Below, in pieces: positions 1 to 8,349 of a stretch of DNA of 64,000 bases. The notes under the pieces were generated by a model. That model had not been told where the DNA came from and made no database searches. It was given only the letters and a program-made list of their open reading frames with translations. Positions within the stretch are counted from its first letter, which is position 1. Each line of letters opens with the position of its first letter. The position numbers and the translations under genes were made by a program. This DNA comes from Alicyclobacillus suci (GTDB taxonomy: Bacteria; Bacillota; Bacilli; Alicyclobacillales; Alicyclobacillaceae): the NCBI RefSeq assembly GCF_017329615.1, contig NZ_JAFMTW010000015.1:17322-81321 (forward strand), written 5' to 3'.

Positions 1-140
1 AATTTTTTGCATGGGTGTCCAAAGACGGTCCGATATGTTCCTCCGCATTCGCTCAGGGGGAGAGATTGAACCAGGTGGGCAAGGGTTTTAGAGGTGAGTA
101 AAAAACCATGGAAGCCTTGGAGTAATTGGGTTTTTGACAC

Positions 141-268
141 TTAACTAAAGTAGTTAACTAGTTTACGGATGAATGTAATTAATTCATTCACTCGTCAATG
201 CATAAAGTACTTCATTCGTTCATTCAGAAACTAGATCACGCATGAATGTATCAACTATAAAACTAGTT
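141..268. repeat. Repeat-rich leader, candidate parC-like centromere/operator
   Basis: AT-rich stretch in front of the actin-like ATPase gene. Seen directly: a perfect 7-bp inverted repeat TTAACTA-aag-TAGTTAA (141-157), the palindrome AACTAGTT at 156-163 and again at 261-268, a 22-bp direct repeat of the form AACTAGNTNACGNATGAATGTA at 156-177 and 229-250 (period 73), and several ATTCATTC/TTCATTC words at 182-226. Plasmid parC centromeres are arrays of short repeats that overlap the parM promoter, and this array lies just upstream of the promoter at 275-304. That it binds the product of the second gene is inference. The first 140 bases hold no gene I can recognise. Confidence 0.5.
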
Positions 269-274
269 ATTGCG

Positions 275-304
275 TTGACGATTTGTGAGAATCAAAAATA
301 TAAT
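275..304 (+). promoter_or_regulatory. Promoter of the parM-like/parR-like pair
   Basis: TTGACG (275-280), an 18-bp spacer and a consensus TATAAT (299-304), 40 bases before the start of the actin-like ATPase gene. The -35 box starts seven bases after the last AACTAGTT palindrome, so a protein bound to the repeats would be expected to repress it. Confidence 0.7.
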
Positions 305-343
305 CGAGGTTGAAGCCCTACGAAATCGGAAGGAATGAATTAC

Positions 344-1516
344 ATGGGTAAAGACCCAACGCTTTTGAATACGAATATTACCGTGGCAGTGGACAATGGA
401 AATAGTTTTGTCAAGGCGGCCTACGACAACATCAATCAGACGTTCATGTTTCCCAATGTGACGGTTCAATCAGATCAGAAGCGGAAAGTGATTCTCAATC
501 AGGGGGATCCGATTGATAACCTCGATTTGGAAATTGTGTCACCTTCTATCCCGGAAGGGTTTGGACGACATTTTCAAATTGGTGTTCTGGCTTCGCGCCA
601 TCCGCGCGCGCAGGCAATTATCGGTCACAAGGCGGCGCAGATGAAGTCACAGCGCCCAGAGACGATGATTACGACGCTTGGCGCGCTCGCATATGCCATC
701 GCAACGAAGCACAAGGCGGACATTGCGAACGGTGTGCGTCGCATCCGCGCGCAGGTGAAATTGGGAATTGGGTTGCCAATTGCCGAGGTCAGCGAGGCAC
801 AAGCTTTTTCGGACAAGCTCACGCGCGGTGTACATATGGTCGCGTTTCGCTCGACGCCGCAGTATGAGGGTGTCGAAGTGGAAATTCAGATTTCGCTGCC
901 GGACGGCATCAACGTCGATAACGTGTCCGGCATTATTGATCTCGCCAGCGAACCCAAGAGCACGCTGCTCGAGAAGTCGTTCGGGGTGGCTGATCTTGGC
1001 GGGATTGACTTGGATATCGCGTTTTTCAAGCCGGGTCTGCAACTCGACGATTATACGTCGACTGGATTTCGGATTAATTTGAACGATATTATCACGCGCA
1101 TTCGCAAGGATTTTAACGCGCAGATGGGGCAGGATCTGATTAAAAGCGATGTCAACGTGATTGAACGCCTTGTCAATAAGGATTTTGAGGTGAAGTGGCA
1201 GGGCCTTGTGAAGGGCAACATTGGGGATATTGCGAATTTGTATCTGACGGAGTTGGCGCGGGACGTGTTAGACAGGGTTCTCGACGCATGGGCCGAGGCG
1301 CCGGAAGCAGAGGAATTCCTGTTTATTGGCGGCGGTGCGACGATTTTGGCGAGCTATATCAAGGACGTGGAACGACAAGGGCGTCCGCTGCGCTTTGACG
1401 TGCAGGAGCATAGTCAGTTGCGCAATCTGCGGGGCACCTTCCGCTCTCTAGAATCGGCCATGGAAACCGGGGTGCAACTCGGCGCGGAAGTCGCGGCAGG
1501 AGATGAGACCGTTTGA
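344..1516 (+). CDS. ParM/StbA-family actin-like ATPase
   Basis: Actin-like ATPase of about 390 residues. The actin-fold nucleotide motifs are visible: phosphate-1 loop VDNGNSFVK (about residues 16-24), phosphate-2 loop ADLGGIDLD (about 213-221) and adenosine motif FIGGGAT (about 326). Plasmid relatives (ParM, Alp7A) polymerise and push DNA copies apart. The ATG at 335 is possible, but GGAAGGA (328-334) lies nine bases before the ATG at 344, so 344 is preferred. The stop overlaps the start of the next gene (TTGA), so the pair is probably translationally coupled. The neighbours are ordinary chromosomal genes, so this is either a chromosomal homologue or a captured plasmid cassette. Family assignment is confident; a role in segregation is inferred. 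Confidence 0.8.
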   Translation: MGKDPTLLNTNITVAVDNGNSFVKAAYDNINQTFMFPNVTVQSDQKRKVILNQGDPIDNLDLEIVSPSIPEGFGRHFQIGVLASRHPRAQAIIGHKAAQMKSQRPETMITTLGALAYAIATKHKADIANGVRRIRAQVKLGIGLPIAEVSEAQAFSDKLTRGVHMVAFRSTPQYEGVEVEIQISLPDGINVDNVSGIIDLASEPKSTLLEKSFGVADLGGIDLDIAFFKPGLQLDDYTSTGFRINLNDIITRIRKDFNAQMGQDLIKSDVNVIERLVNKDFEVKWQGLVKGNIGDIANLYLTELARDVLDRVLDAWAEAPEAEEFLFIGGGATILASYIKDVERQGRPLRFDVQEHSQLRNLRGTFRSLESAMETGVQLGAEVAAGDETV

Positions 1517-2094
1517 CAAGCAGGCCTAGAAGGACGCGGAAGAAAGCACTAAAACATGGCGATTTGTTTCACGTCTATATCGCGTCTGACACGCCGCCGG
1601 AGGTGTGTGAATTCCTTACGGAACTGAAGATGAACGGGGATTTCAGCTACGAGGTTCTGCAGATTATTGGGAAGCATGTCGCGTCACTTCAACAATCGCA
1701 GGCGACCGCGACCGTGCAACAACCCGCTGCATCCACAGTGGAACCCATACCTACGGCAAATGTCGGCGAGGTGAAGAAGCCTGCCGAGGTAGTGGAGGAA
1801 GCAGTTCGCGATGCAGAGGTTCGCGATGATGCGGTTCCTTCCGTATCGCCTTCTTCCGTGCCGCCTGTCACGGCCACGTCTTCGGCGGTCACGAGGACGA
1901 CCGTCGAGATGGAGGCGCCACCGGTCGCTGAGGCCACGAAGCGAGTGGAGACGCCGCATCCATCGGTTGCGGATGTGCAGCCAAAGTCGCAGGTCCAGGT
2001 CGAGAAGAAGCCAGATGTTGCGCCGAAGCTAGATCCGATTGCGTTGTTGCGCCAACAACGGCGCGCTTGGGTCGCGACGAGTAGTTCGCGTTGA
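1513..2094 (+). CDS. Putative ParR-like adaptor with disordered tail
   Basis: About 193 residues, TTG start overlapping the parM-like stop. A basic N-terminus (RPRRTRKK) is followed by a short region (about residues 17-55: FHVYIASDTPPEVCEFLTEL, then FSYEVLQII) whose strand-helix-helix pattern resembles ribbon-helix-helix DNA-binding proteins. Residues 60-170 are rich in Ala, Val, Pro, Thr and Glu and look disordered. The last 20 residues (LDPIALLRQQRRAW) look ordered again and could be a filament-binding peptide, as in plasmid ParR. No named family is recognised with certainty; the partition-adaptor role rests on gene order and this layout. Confidence 0.5.
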   Translation: MTSRPRRTRKKALKHGDLFHVYIASDTPPEVCEFLTELKMNGDFSYEVLQIIGKHVASLQQSQATATVQQPAASTVEPIPTANVGEVKKPAEVVEEAVRDAEVRDDAVPSVSPSSVPPVTATSSAVTRTTVEMEAPPVAEATKRVETPHPSVADVQPKSQVQVEKKPDVAPKLDPIALLRQQRRAWVATSSSR

Positions 2095-2117
2095 CTTGAT
2101 ACAACTCATTCAGATAA

Positions 2118-2166
2118 ACGGGGCTGTTGGTGCACGATGTGCTGCGACAGCCCTGTTTGTTTTTCG
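2118..2166 (+). terminator. Rho-independent terminator of the parM/parR-like operon
   Basis: A 10-bp stem (2118-2127 with 2147-2156, one G-T pair) with core GGGCTGT/ACAGCCC, followed by TTTGTTTTT. It lies directly after the second gene and before the convergent folD. Confidence 0.75.
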
Positions 2167-2176
2167 GGATGTGCGT

Positions 2177-3049
2177 TTACGGAGATGGGACGGTTAGCAT
2201 ACCAGAGGCTTGTTGCATGTCCATAGCATGCAGGAGGTTGGCAAAGATTTGCAAGGTGGTCACGGCGCCAACACCGCCGGGTGTTGGTGTGTATGCACGG
2301 GTCAGCGGTGCGGCTTGTGGGTGGAGATCACCTGCGACTTCGCCGTTCGCACCTTGTGAGATGCCGACGTCAACCACAACTAAACCGCCGTGCACCATAT
2401 CAGGGGTAATCAGGCCGGCTTTGCCGACTGCGACAAATGCGTAGTCGCTGCGCTGCAAGTGGGCGCGGACGTTCTGGGTATACTCGTGGCAGGCGACGAC
2501 GGTTGCACCTTCCGCGATTAATAGGTGAATGAGGGGGAGGCCGACAGTCTGGCCGCAGCCGACGACCGTAACGTCGCGCCCACGCAGTGGATACCCATAG
2601 TGCTTGAGTAGACGGATGCAGGCCAGTGGCGTTGCCGGATAGAGTGCTGCGTCCGGGGATGGTTTTGCAAACGAATGGCAAGGAGACATGCCGTCGACAT
2701 CTTTGAGTGCGTGGATGGTGCTGATGATTCGCTGACTATCCATTCCTTGCGGAAGTGGCAACTCTATCATAATCCCATGCACGTTCTGATCTCGACTGAA
2801 CGTTTCCACACGTCTTGCCACATCTGTTTCTGGGGTGTCTCCCGGTAGTTGGACGATTTCAAACTGAATACCGAGGCGAAGGGCGGCCCTTGCCTTTTGC
2901 ATGGCATACACGTGGGACGCTTTGTCGTCGCCGACGAGCAGGGTGACCATCCGGGGGGATACCCCTTGCGACTGCCATCGTGCGACTGCTGCGACCAATT
3001 CGTGTTTCAGTGCGTTTGCCACTGGTTTTCCCTCTAAACGAGTCGTCAT
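2177..3049 (-). CDS. folD: FolD-like methylenetetrahydrofolate dehydrogenase/cyclohydrolase, divergent
   Basis: About 290 residues, the usual FolD length. FolD interconverts 5,10-methylene-THF and 10-formyl-THF in the cytosol. The core is recognisable: SHVYAMQK with the catalytic Tyr48/Lys52 pair, KDVDG (about 116-120) and TPTPGGVGA near the C-terminus. Two motifs deviate: the usual QLPLP reads IELPLP (Glu96 for the conserved Gln), and the nucleotide-binding GRSxxVGxP reads GCGQTVGLP (164-172), losing the Arg-Ser pair that contacts the NADP phosphate. It may prefer NAD or be a second copy with a changed role. It is convergent with the parM/parR-like pair and divergent from patA. Confidence 0.8.
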   Translation of the reverse strand: MTTRLEGKPVANALKHELVAAVARWQSQGVSPRMVTLLVGDDKASHVYAMQKARAALRLGIQFEIVQLPGDTPETDVARRVETFSRDQNVHGIMIELPLPQGMDSQRIISTIHALKDVDGMSPCHSFAKPSPDAALYPATPLACIRLLKHYGYPLRGRDVTVVGCGQTVGLPLIHLLIAEGATVVACHEYTQNVRAHLQRSDYAFVAVGKAGLITPDMVHGGLVVVDVGISQGANGEVAGDLHPQAAPLTRAYTPTPGGVGAVTTLQIFANLLHAMDMQQASGMLTVPSP

Positions 3050-3164
3050 GTGTCCTGTTCAGCCCTCTCCGTTTGCCTACGCGAGAATCCACATGTCTAC
3101 TTGCAATCCATTGCGCAACCATCCATGCACCATGGATGTCATGGAATGCGCGAAAAAATGCAAA

Positions 3165-3195
3165 CGACCACCTGGGTAATATGCCCAGGCGGTCG
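3165..3195. promoter_or_regulatory. Strong hairpin in the folD leader
   Basis: Inverted repeat of 12-bp arms (3165-3176 with 3184-3195, one mismatch, core ACCTGGG/CCCAGG). On the minus strand it is followed by TTTGCATTTTTT, so it resembles an intrinsic terminator or attenuator about 115 bases ahead of the folD start. No minus-strand gene lies upstream of it, so attenuation of folD is a better guess than operon termination. The rest of the 400-bp gap to patA holds only the patA promoter region. Confidence 0.5.
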
Positions 3196-3392
3196 ACAAT
3201 TTTCTCAGCTGTGCTTCCTCGTGGTGCTCCACGTTTACCGCCAGTCACACAGCTGTGCATAGGTTGTATTGTGATGCGCTCAAAAAATATCCACAGTTGA
3301 ATATATCAAGAAATAGGACTATCGACAAGTCTAGGGTGGGGGAGTTCAATGCCTCGCACTTCGTTGCTAGCCAGCCCGTTCCTAGCGCTCGG

Positions 3393-3401
3393 TGCTATAC
3401 T
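3393..3401 (+). promoter_or_regulatory. Extended -10 promoter element for patA
   Basis: TGC followed by TATACT (3396-3401), about 48 bases before the patA start. No good -35 box is seen, which is tolerated with an extended -10. Confidence 0.4.
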
Positions 3402-3449
3402 GCCTATATTCAGATACGCCCTAGTAGGCAGGAAGACGAGGAGTGCCCG

Positions 3450-4601
3450 ATGTCCAAACTGAACCCAATCACGCGCGAACTACAAATCTCCGGGATTCGT
3501 AAATTTACGGACTTGGTTGCAAACTATCCGGAAGCCATCTCGCTGACCATAGGCCAACCGCACTGGCCGACCCCAGAGCACGTGAGGCGGGCCGCAGCGG
3601 TTGCCATCGAGGATGGGCGTACGACTTATACGCCGAATCGTGGCTTGCCTGCGCTACGACAAGCTGTAGCCACGTATTACAGCGATAAATTTCAGCTCGA
3701 ATACCAGCCTGAGACGGAAATTCTCGTGACGGCGGGTGCCACCCACGCGCTAGATATTAGTTTGCGCACGCTGCTGCAGCCGGGTGACGAAGTATTGATT
3801 CCTGGCCCCGCGTACCCTGGTTATGAACCGGTCGTGCGTTTGGCGGGCGCAAATCCTGTGTCGATTGACACGCGAAAGGATGGGTTTAAGGTGACGCCCG
3901 CATCGCTCAAGGCGCACGTGAATGAACGCACGAAGGCGATTGTGTTGGCGTCGCCGGCCAATCCAACGGGCGTGGCGTACACGCGGGAGGAATTGTCGGA
4001 GTTGGCCGGCGCCCTTCGGCCGACGAATTTGTATGTCATTCTGGATGAAATCTATAGTGAGTTACATTTTGCAGAGCAGCACGTGAGTTTGGCGACGTTC
4101 CCTGATATGCGGCATCGCTGTATTGTGATTCATGGGCTGTCAAAGTCGCACAGTATGACTGGGTGGCGTATCGGTTTTACGTTTGCCCCTGCGGAAATCA
4201 CCGCAGAAATGGTCAAACTGCTGCAATACAGCATTACCTGCGCCTCCTCCATAAGCCAGTATGCGGCGCTTGCCGCTATGGAGGAGGGGCGCCACGACGC
4301 CAAGCCAATGCGAGAACAATATCGGCAGAATCGCGATATGGTTGTAGCGAGCCTGCGTCGGATGGGGCTTCAGATTGTAGAGCCCCAAGGCGCGTTTTAT
4401 GCATTTCCAGACATCTCAGCGAGCGGGAAGTCGTCCCAACAATTCGCTAGAGACTTGTTACAGGAAGCGAACGTGGCAGTGATACCAGGTGACGCTTTTG
4501 GAGTGTTGGGGGAAGGGTACGTGCGTTTGTCGTACGCCTGTGAGCCTGACAAGCTACGCGAAGCGCTTGAACGAATAGGGCATTTTGTGGAGGCGCTGTA
4601 G
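3450..4601 (+). CDS. patA: PatA-type class I aminotransferase
   Basis: PLP-dependent aminotransferase of 383 residues, closely matching B. subtilis PatA as I recall it (N-terminal ISGIRKF and ISLTIGQP; GLSKSHSMTGWRIGF carries the Schiff-base Lys; C-terminal EGYVRLSYAC). PatA is proposed to make L,L-N-acetyl-diaminopimelate from the keto form in the acetylase branch of lysine/peptidoglycan synthesis, which fits dapH and dapL immediately downstream on the other strand. The start at 3450 is chosen because GAGGAG (3438-3443) precedes it by six bases and homology begins there; the frame is open further upstream. Confidence 0.85.
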   Translation: MSKLNPITRELQISGIRKFTDLVANYPEAISLTIGQPHWPTPEHVRRAAAVAIEDGRTTYTPNRGLPALRQAVATYYSDKFQLEYQPETEILVTAGATHALDISLRTLLQPGDEVLIPGPAYPGYEPVVRLAGANPVSIDTRKDGFKVTPASLKAHVNERTKAIVLASPANPTGVAYTREELSELAGALRPTNLYVILDEIYSELHFAEQHVSLATFPDMRHRCIVIHGLSKSHSMTGWRIGFTFAPAEITAEMVKLLQYSITCASSISQYAALAAMEEGRHDAKPMREQYRQNRDMVVASLRRMGLQIVEPQGAFYAFPDISASGKSSQQFARDLLQEANVAVIPGDAFGVLGEGYVRLSYACEPDKLREALERIGHFVEAL

Positions 4602-4712
4602 CGATTAACCGGGCTTTTGGGCTTTCGCGTGTGCCCCGTGGCACGGGGTGCAAGGGTGTCCGTGCATGATTGCCTCTTCTGCGAGCCAAGCTATGCCAGA
4701 GGGGGCGAGACG

Positions 4713-4829
4713 ATGCGTAACAATACAAGAAAATCCCGCACGTATGCAGGTGCGGCCATTTTCATTCTGATTGCCATTATCCTACTGGGCATCCGCATTT
4801 ATCGATACGTCGTAACGCAGTGGACGTAA
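4713..4829 (+). CDS. Small single-pass membrane protein
   Basis: Predicted 38-residue protein: basic N-terminus (RNNTRKSR), one hydrophobic helix (about residues 11-27, AGAAIFILIAIILLGI), then a short tail. A GAGGGGG ribosome site precedes the ATG. Function unknown; it lies between patA and the convergent dapL. Confidence 0.5.
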   Translation: MRNNTRKSRTYAGAAIFILIAIILLGIRIYRYVVTQWT

Positions 4830-4851
4830 GTCCGCCCTTGCATGGGCGGAC
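4830..4851. terminator. Hairpin between convergent genes
   Basis: GTCCGCCC (4830-4837) pairs with GGGCGGAC (4844-4851). There is no clear T-run on either side, so termination is only probable. Confidence 0.4.
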
Positions 4852-4888
4852 CGTCCATCTAGTTCGTCTGTTCGTCCCTTGCGTAGAT

Positions 4889-6028
4889 TTACAATGCGCC
4901 GAGGTAGCCGCGTTCCCTAAAGTAGGGAATGAGCACCTTCAGCGCCACCTCCACGCATGCTTGGTTCGGCAGCATTTTCGCGTGGTGCAAGCCATAGGGG
5001 GTTTCGGCGCCCAACCAGAATAAGAAGCCAGGAATGTCCCGCAGGAAGTAGCCGAAATCCTCGCCCGTCATTGCCGTCGGCACGCGTTTGACGCGGGCCA
5101 GTGACCGGGTTTCAACAAACGAGATAAATCCTTCTGTCAGCCGTTCTTCGTTCCAAACCTGGTAGTAGTTCGCGCCATAGTCGAGGGCGTACGTGCAGTC
5201 AAACATGCGAGCGATGCCGTCGAGTACAGATTCGATCCGCTGTTTGACCCGTCCCATCGTATCGTTCGACAGCGCCCGAATAGTCCCCTCAATACGGGCT
5301 TGCTCCGCGATGATATTCTGTTTCGTTCCCGCTTCCAATCGACCAATCGTGATGACGGCAGCGTCGAGCGGATCAATATTGCGCGAGACGATAGACTGAA
5401 TGGCACTGATGAACTGTGCGCCGGCGACCACCATGTCATTCGCGCGATGCGGGAAGGCCGCGTGGCCGCCGCGGCCAATCAGGTCAATGAACAATTCTGA
5501 CGTGTTGGCGAACAGGATACCTGGGCGCAGCCCAATCTCGCCGACGGCCAAATCCGGCTGAACGTGCAACGCAAAAATGGCATCGGGGCGCAGCGCCTGA
5601 AATTCGTCGCTGGCGAGCATCGGCAGAGCGCCACCTGGGCCTTCTTCTGCAGGCTGAAAGACAAATAGGATGTCGTCCACAGGTTGGTGCGTGGCGAAGT
5701 GAGACAACAGGCCATACCCAATCGTCATATGGACGTCGTGACCACAAGCGTGCATCATGCCGTCGTGGGTTGAAGCGAAGGGAACGCCCGTCTCCTCGCG
5801 AATGGGCAGCCCATCCATGTCAGCCCGGTAGGCGATTCGCCGCGTGGGCGCCGCGCCCCGCACCAGCGCTAAGACGCCGGTACGCCACGTCGTCACCTGA
5901 AGGTGCGTTTGCGGCAACTCCGAGATAAGCGACAGGAGAAGCGCTTGTGTTTGATGTTCTGCAAACCCCAATTCGGGAATTTGATGAAACGCCTGCCGGA
6001 CGGATGCAAGTTGGACAGCGTCCATCAT
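4889..6028 (-). CDS. dapL: N-acetyldiaminopimelate deacetylase (M20 family)
   Basis: Zinc-type M20 amidohydrolase of about 379 residues. Metal and catalytic motifs are visible: MHACGHDVH (about residue 90) and [10 protein letters not shown] (about 128). It removes acetate from N-acetyl-L,L-diaminopimelate, the last step of the acetylase route to diaminopimelate. Its ATG overlaps the dapH stop (ATGA), so the two form one operon, and patA nearby could supply the intermediate transamination. M20 enzymes are hard to separate by sequence alone; the dapH context makes this assignment strong. Confidence 0.88.
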   Translation of the reverse strand: MMDAVQLASVRQAFHQIPELGFAEHQTQALLLSLISELPQTHLQVTTWRTGVLALVRGAAPTRRIAYRADMDGLPIREETGVPFASTHDGMMHACGHDVHMTIGYGLLSHFATHQPVDDILFVFQPAEEGPGGALPMLASDEFQALRPDAIFALHVQPDLAVGEIGLRPGILFANTSELFIDLIGRGGHAAFPHRANDMVVAGAQFISAIQSIVSRNIDPLDAAVITIGRLEAGTKQNIIAEQARIEGTIRALSNDTMGRVKQRIESVLDGIARMFDCTYALDYGANYYQVWNEERLTEGFISFVETRSLARVKRVPTAMTGEDFGYFLRDIPGFLFWLGAETPYGLHHAKMLPNQACVEVALKVLIPYFRERGYLGAL

Positions 6029-6729
6029 AGACGTCTCAGTTCCTGCTTGATTTCGATTTTGGACTTGTCCGTCTCGTGGATTTGCTTAATGACGCGCGCT
6101 GGAACTCCGGCGACCACCGTGCCCGGTGCGACGTCTTCAATCACCACTGCTCCTGCCGCCACGACGGAGCCTTTGCCAATTCGCACGCCTTCCAGAACGA
6201 CCGCGTTCGCGCCAATCAACACGTCGTCTTCCACGACCACAGGCTGTGCGGAAGGAGGCTCAATGACGCCAGCCAGGACGGCACCTGCACCGATATGACA
6301 ATTCCTCCCAACCGTGGCGCGGCCACCGAGAATTGCGCCCATGTCAATCATCGTGCCGGATCCAATTTCTGCGCCAATGTTGATGACTGCGCCCATCATG
6401 ATGACCGCGTTGTCACCAATGGTCACCTTGTCGCGGATGATAGCCCCAGGCTCAATGCGGGCTTGTATGCCCTTGGTGTCGAGCAGTGGAATGGCGGAAT
6501 TCCGGCGATCCGTCTCGATTACGTGATCTTCAATCTCATCTTTGTGCTGGCTGAGAAACGTTTCCACGTCGGACCATTCACCAAAGATGACGCCGGTACC
6601 ACCGCTGACGAACGATTGAATGCCCTCGGGAAATGTGACGTCATCAAGGCGGCCTTTGATGTACACCTTAACAGGCGTACGCTTTTTGCTTTCTGAGATA
6701 TAACGGATAATTTCTTCAGCTGAATTCAC
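6025..6729 (-). CDS. dapH: Tetrahydrodipicolinate N-acetyltransferase
   Basis: 234 residues, left-handed beta-helix acyltransferase. It acetylates tetrahydrodipicolinate with acetyl-CoA, committing to the acetylase branch of lysine biosynthesis. It matches Bacillus DapH along its length ([48 protein letters not shown]). The start is GTG at 6729: AAGGAG lies eight bases upstream and homology begins at this point, although the frame stays open further. dapL follows with an ATGA overlap. Confidence 0.93.
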   Translation of the reverse strand: MNSAEEIIRYISESKKRTPVKVYIKGRLDDVTFPEGIQSFVSGGTGVIFGEWSDVETFLSQHKDEIEDHVIETDRRNSAIPLLDTKGIQARIEPGAIIRDKVTIGDNAVIMMGAVINIGAEIGSGTMIDMGAILGGRATVGRNCHIGAGAVLAGVIEPPSAQPVVVEDDVLIGANAVVLEGVRIGKGSVVAAGAVVIEDVAPGTVVAGVPARVIKQIHETDKSKIEIKQELRRL

Positions 6730-6762
6730 TGCGCCAGCTCCTTCGCAAGTTTGTCTCCCCTC

Positions 6763-6790
6763 ATCATACCGAACACATGGAGACTGGCAA
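6763..6790 (-). promoter_or_regulatory. dapH-dapL promoter
   Basis: On the minus strand TTGCCA (6790-6785), a 16-bp spacer and TATGAT (6768-6763), 34 bases before the dapH GTG. A second TATGAT with extended TG (6798-6806) on the plus strand could serve the divergent deoD. Confidence 0.55.
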
Positions 6791-6875
6791 GCGTCTCTGG
6801 TATGATGAAGGAGGTTGTCACAGAGAGAGGATTTAGTGTCACAGCCGACATCATCCTCGCAAAGGAGGGTACGGA

Positions 6876-7583
6876 ATGAGTGTACATATTGGTGCTGTAG
6901 AAGGGTCTGTCGCAGATAGGGTTCTGTTGCCGGGCGACCCATTGCGGGCAAAGTATATTGCGGAGACCTATCTCGACAATGCCGTTTGCTATAATGAGGT
7001 TCGCGGGATGTACGGGTTTACGGGCAAGTACAAAGGAGTTCCTGTCTCCGTGCAGGGGACTGGCATGGGTGTGCCCAGCATCTCCATTTACGTCACTGAA
7101 TTGATGCAGTCATATGGCGTCAAAACGTTGATTCGAGTCGGTACGTGTGGCGCGATTCAAAAGGACATCAACGTGCGCGACGTGATTCTGGCGATGAGCG
7201 CTTCCACCGATTCCAACGTCAACCGCCTGCGCTTTGGCCAGATGGACTATGCGCCGACCGCGAGTTTTGACCTGTTGTATAAGGCATACCAAGTGGCAAA
7301 AGAGAGAAACGTAGAGGCGAAGGTCGGCAACGTTTTCACGACGGATTTGTTCTACAACGACGGCGTAGCGGACCTGGAGAAGTGGGCAAACTTCGGCGTG
7401 CTGGCTTTGGAAATGGAAAGCGCGGCCCTATTTACATTGGCCGCACAATTTGATGCCAAGGCGCTTTCCATTTTGACCGTCAGTGACCATATTTTGACTG
7501 GTGAGGCGACTACGTCCGAAGAGCGCCAGACTACGTTCCACGAGATGATGGAAATCGCGCTCGAGACAGCTATCAGCCAGTAA
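6876..7583 (+). CDS. deoD: Purine nucleoside phosphorylase, DeoD type
   Basis: 235 residues, normal for the hexameric trimer-of-dimers enzyme. It phosphorolyses (deoxy)adenosine, guanosine and inosine to base plus (deoxy)ribose-1-phosphate. Diagnostic stretches: [30 protein letters not shown] and the substrate loop LEMESAALF; the catalytic SDH is seen near residue 209 ([10 protein letters not shown]). AAAGGAGGG precedes the ATG. It converges with udk, four bases away, so the two have no room for a separate terminator. Confidence 0.95.
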   Translation: MSVHIGAVEGSVADRVLLPGDPLRAKYIAETYLDNAVCYNEVRGMYGFTGKYKGVPVSVQGTGMGVPSISIYVTELMQSYGVKTLIRVGTCGAIQKDINVRDVILAMSASTDSNVNRLRFGQMDYAPTASFDLLYKAYQVAKERNVEAKVGNVFTTDLFYNDGVADLEKWANFGVLALEMESAALFTLAAQFDAKALSILTVSDHILTGEATTSEERQTTFHEMMEIALETAISQ

Positions 7584-7587
7584 TCAT

Positions 7588-8205
7588 TCAGTTGTTTTCA
7601 CTGAGGAACTGACTGACGCGGGTCGTCAACAAGGCAATCGCAATTTGATTTTGACCGCCTTCCGGAATAATGAGGTCGGCGAACCGTTTTGACGGCTCGA
7701 TAAACGCGTCGTGCATCGGTTTGACAGTACTTAGGTACTGGTCGTAAACTGATTCGATGCTGCGACCACGTTCTTCAATATCGCGCCGAATGCGCCGCAA
7801 GACTCGAACATCTGGGTCGGTATCGACAAACACCTTGATGTCGAGCAGGGCCCTTAGTTCGGGATCGACGAGGACGTGAATGCCTTCTAGAATGATGACC
7901 GGTCGGGCGGGCACATGAATGGTTTGTGCGCTCCGATTGTGCGTCTTGAAATCATAGATGGGCATCTCGATGGACCCGCCTTGTCGCAATGTGGTCACAT
8001 GCTCGCGCAACAGGTCGTTGTCAAACGAGTCGGGATGGTCGTAGTTGAGTTGTTGGCGACGTTCAAACGGCAGGTCGGAATGATCTTGATAATAGGCATC
8101 CTGGGAAATGAGCGCGACAGATTGGGCACCAAGTTGTTCAAGGATAGCCCTTGCCACTGACGTTTTCCCGGAGCCTGTCCCGCCGGCGATTCCTATGATT
8201 AACAT
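7588..8205 (-). CDS. udk: Uridine kinase
   Basis: About 205 residues. It phosphorylates uridine and cytidine in pyrimidine salvage. Walker A GIAGGTGSGKT sits at the N-terminus; the YYQDHS and NYDHPDSFD segments are typical of Udk. The ATG at 8205 is chosen because AAAGGAG lies 11 bases upstream; an in-frame TTG at 8229 would add eight residues but lies on the ribosome site. It pairs functionally with upp farther along the window and lies back to back with deoD, another salvage gene. Confidence 0.92.
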   Translation of the reverse strand: MLIIGIAGGTGSGKTSVARAILEQLGAQSVALISQDAYYQDHSDLPFERRQQLNYDHPDSFDNDLLREHVTTLRQGGSIEMPIYDFKTHNRSAQTIHVPARPVIILEGIHVLVDPELRALLDIKVFVDTDPDVRVLRRIRRDIEERGRSIESVYDQYLSTVKPMHDAFIEPSKRFADLIIPEGGQNQIAIALLTTRVSQFLSENN

Positions 8206-8349
8206 TCGAACGGACACTCCTTTGCGCAACGTCAGGCAGTATACATGAAAAGGATCGACCGATACAAGCGCAATCAGATATCATTCATCGCGCATCATGA
8301 AGATATGTCGCGCGTTGTTTGGTCGGCCACAGAAAGGATGGAGAGAAAT

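Noticed and set aside
156..250. CRISPR-like array in the leader of the parM-like gene
   Set aside because: Only two copies of the longer repeat, with the palindromic words unevenly spaced; a partition centromere or operator fits better and no cas gene is present.
6076..6696. Open frame antisense to dapH
   Set aside because: His/Asn/Asp-rich translation with no domain; dapH on the other strand is certain.
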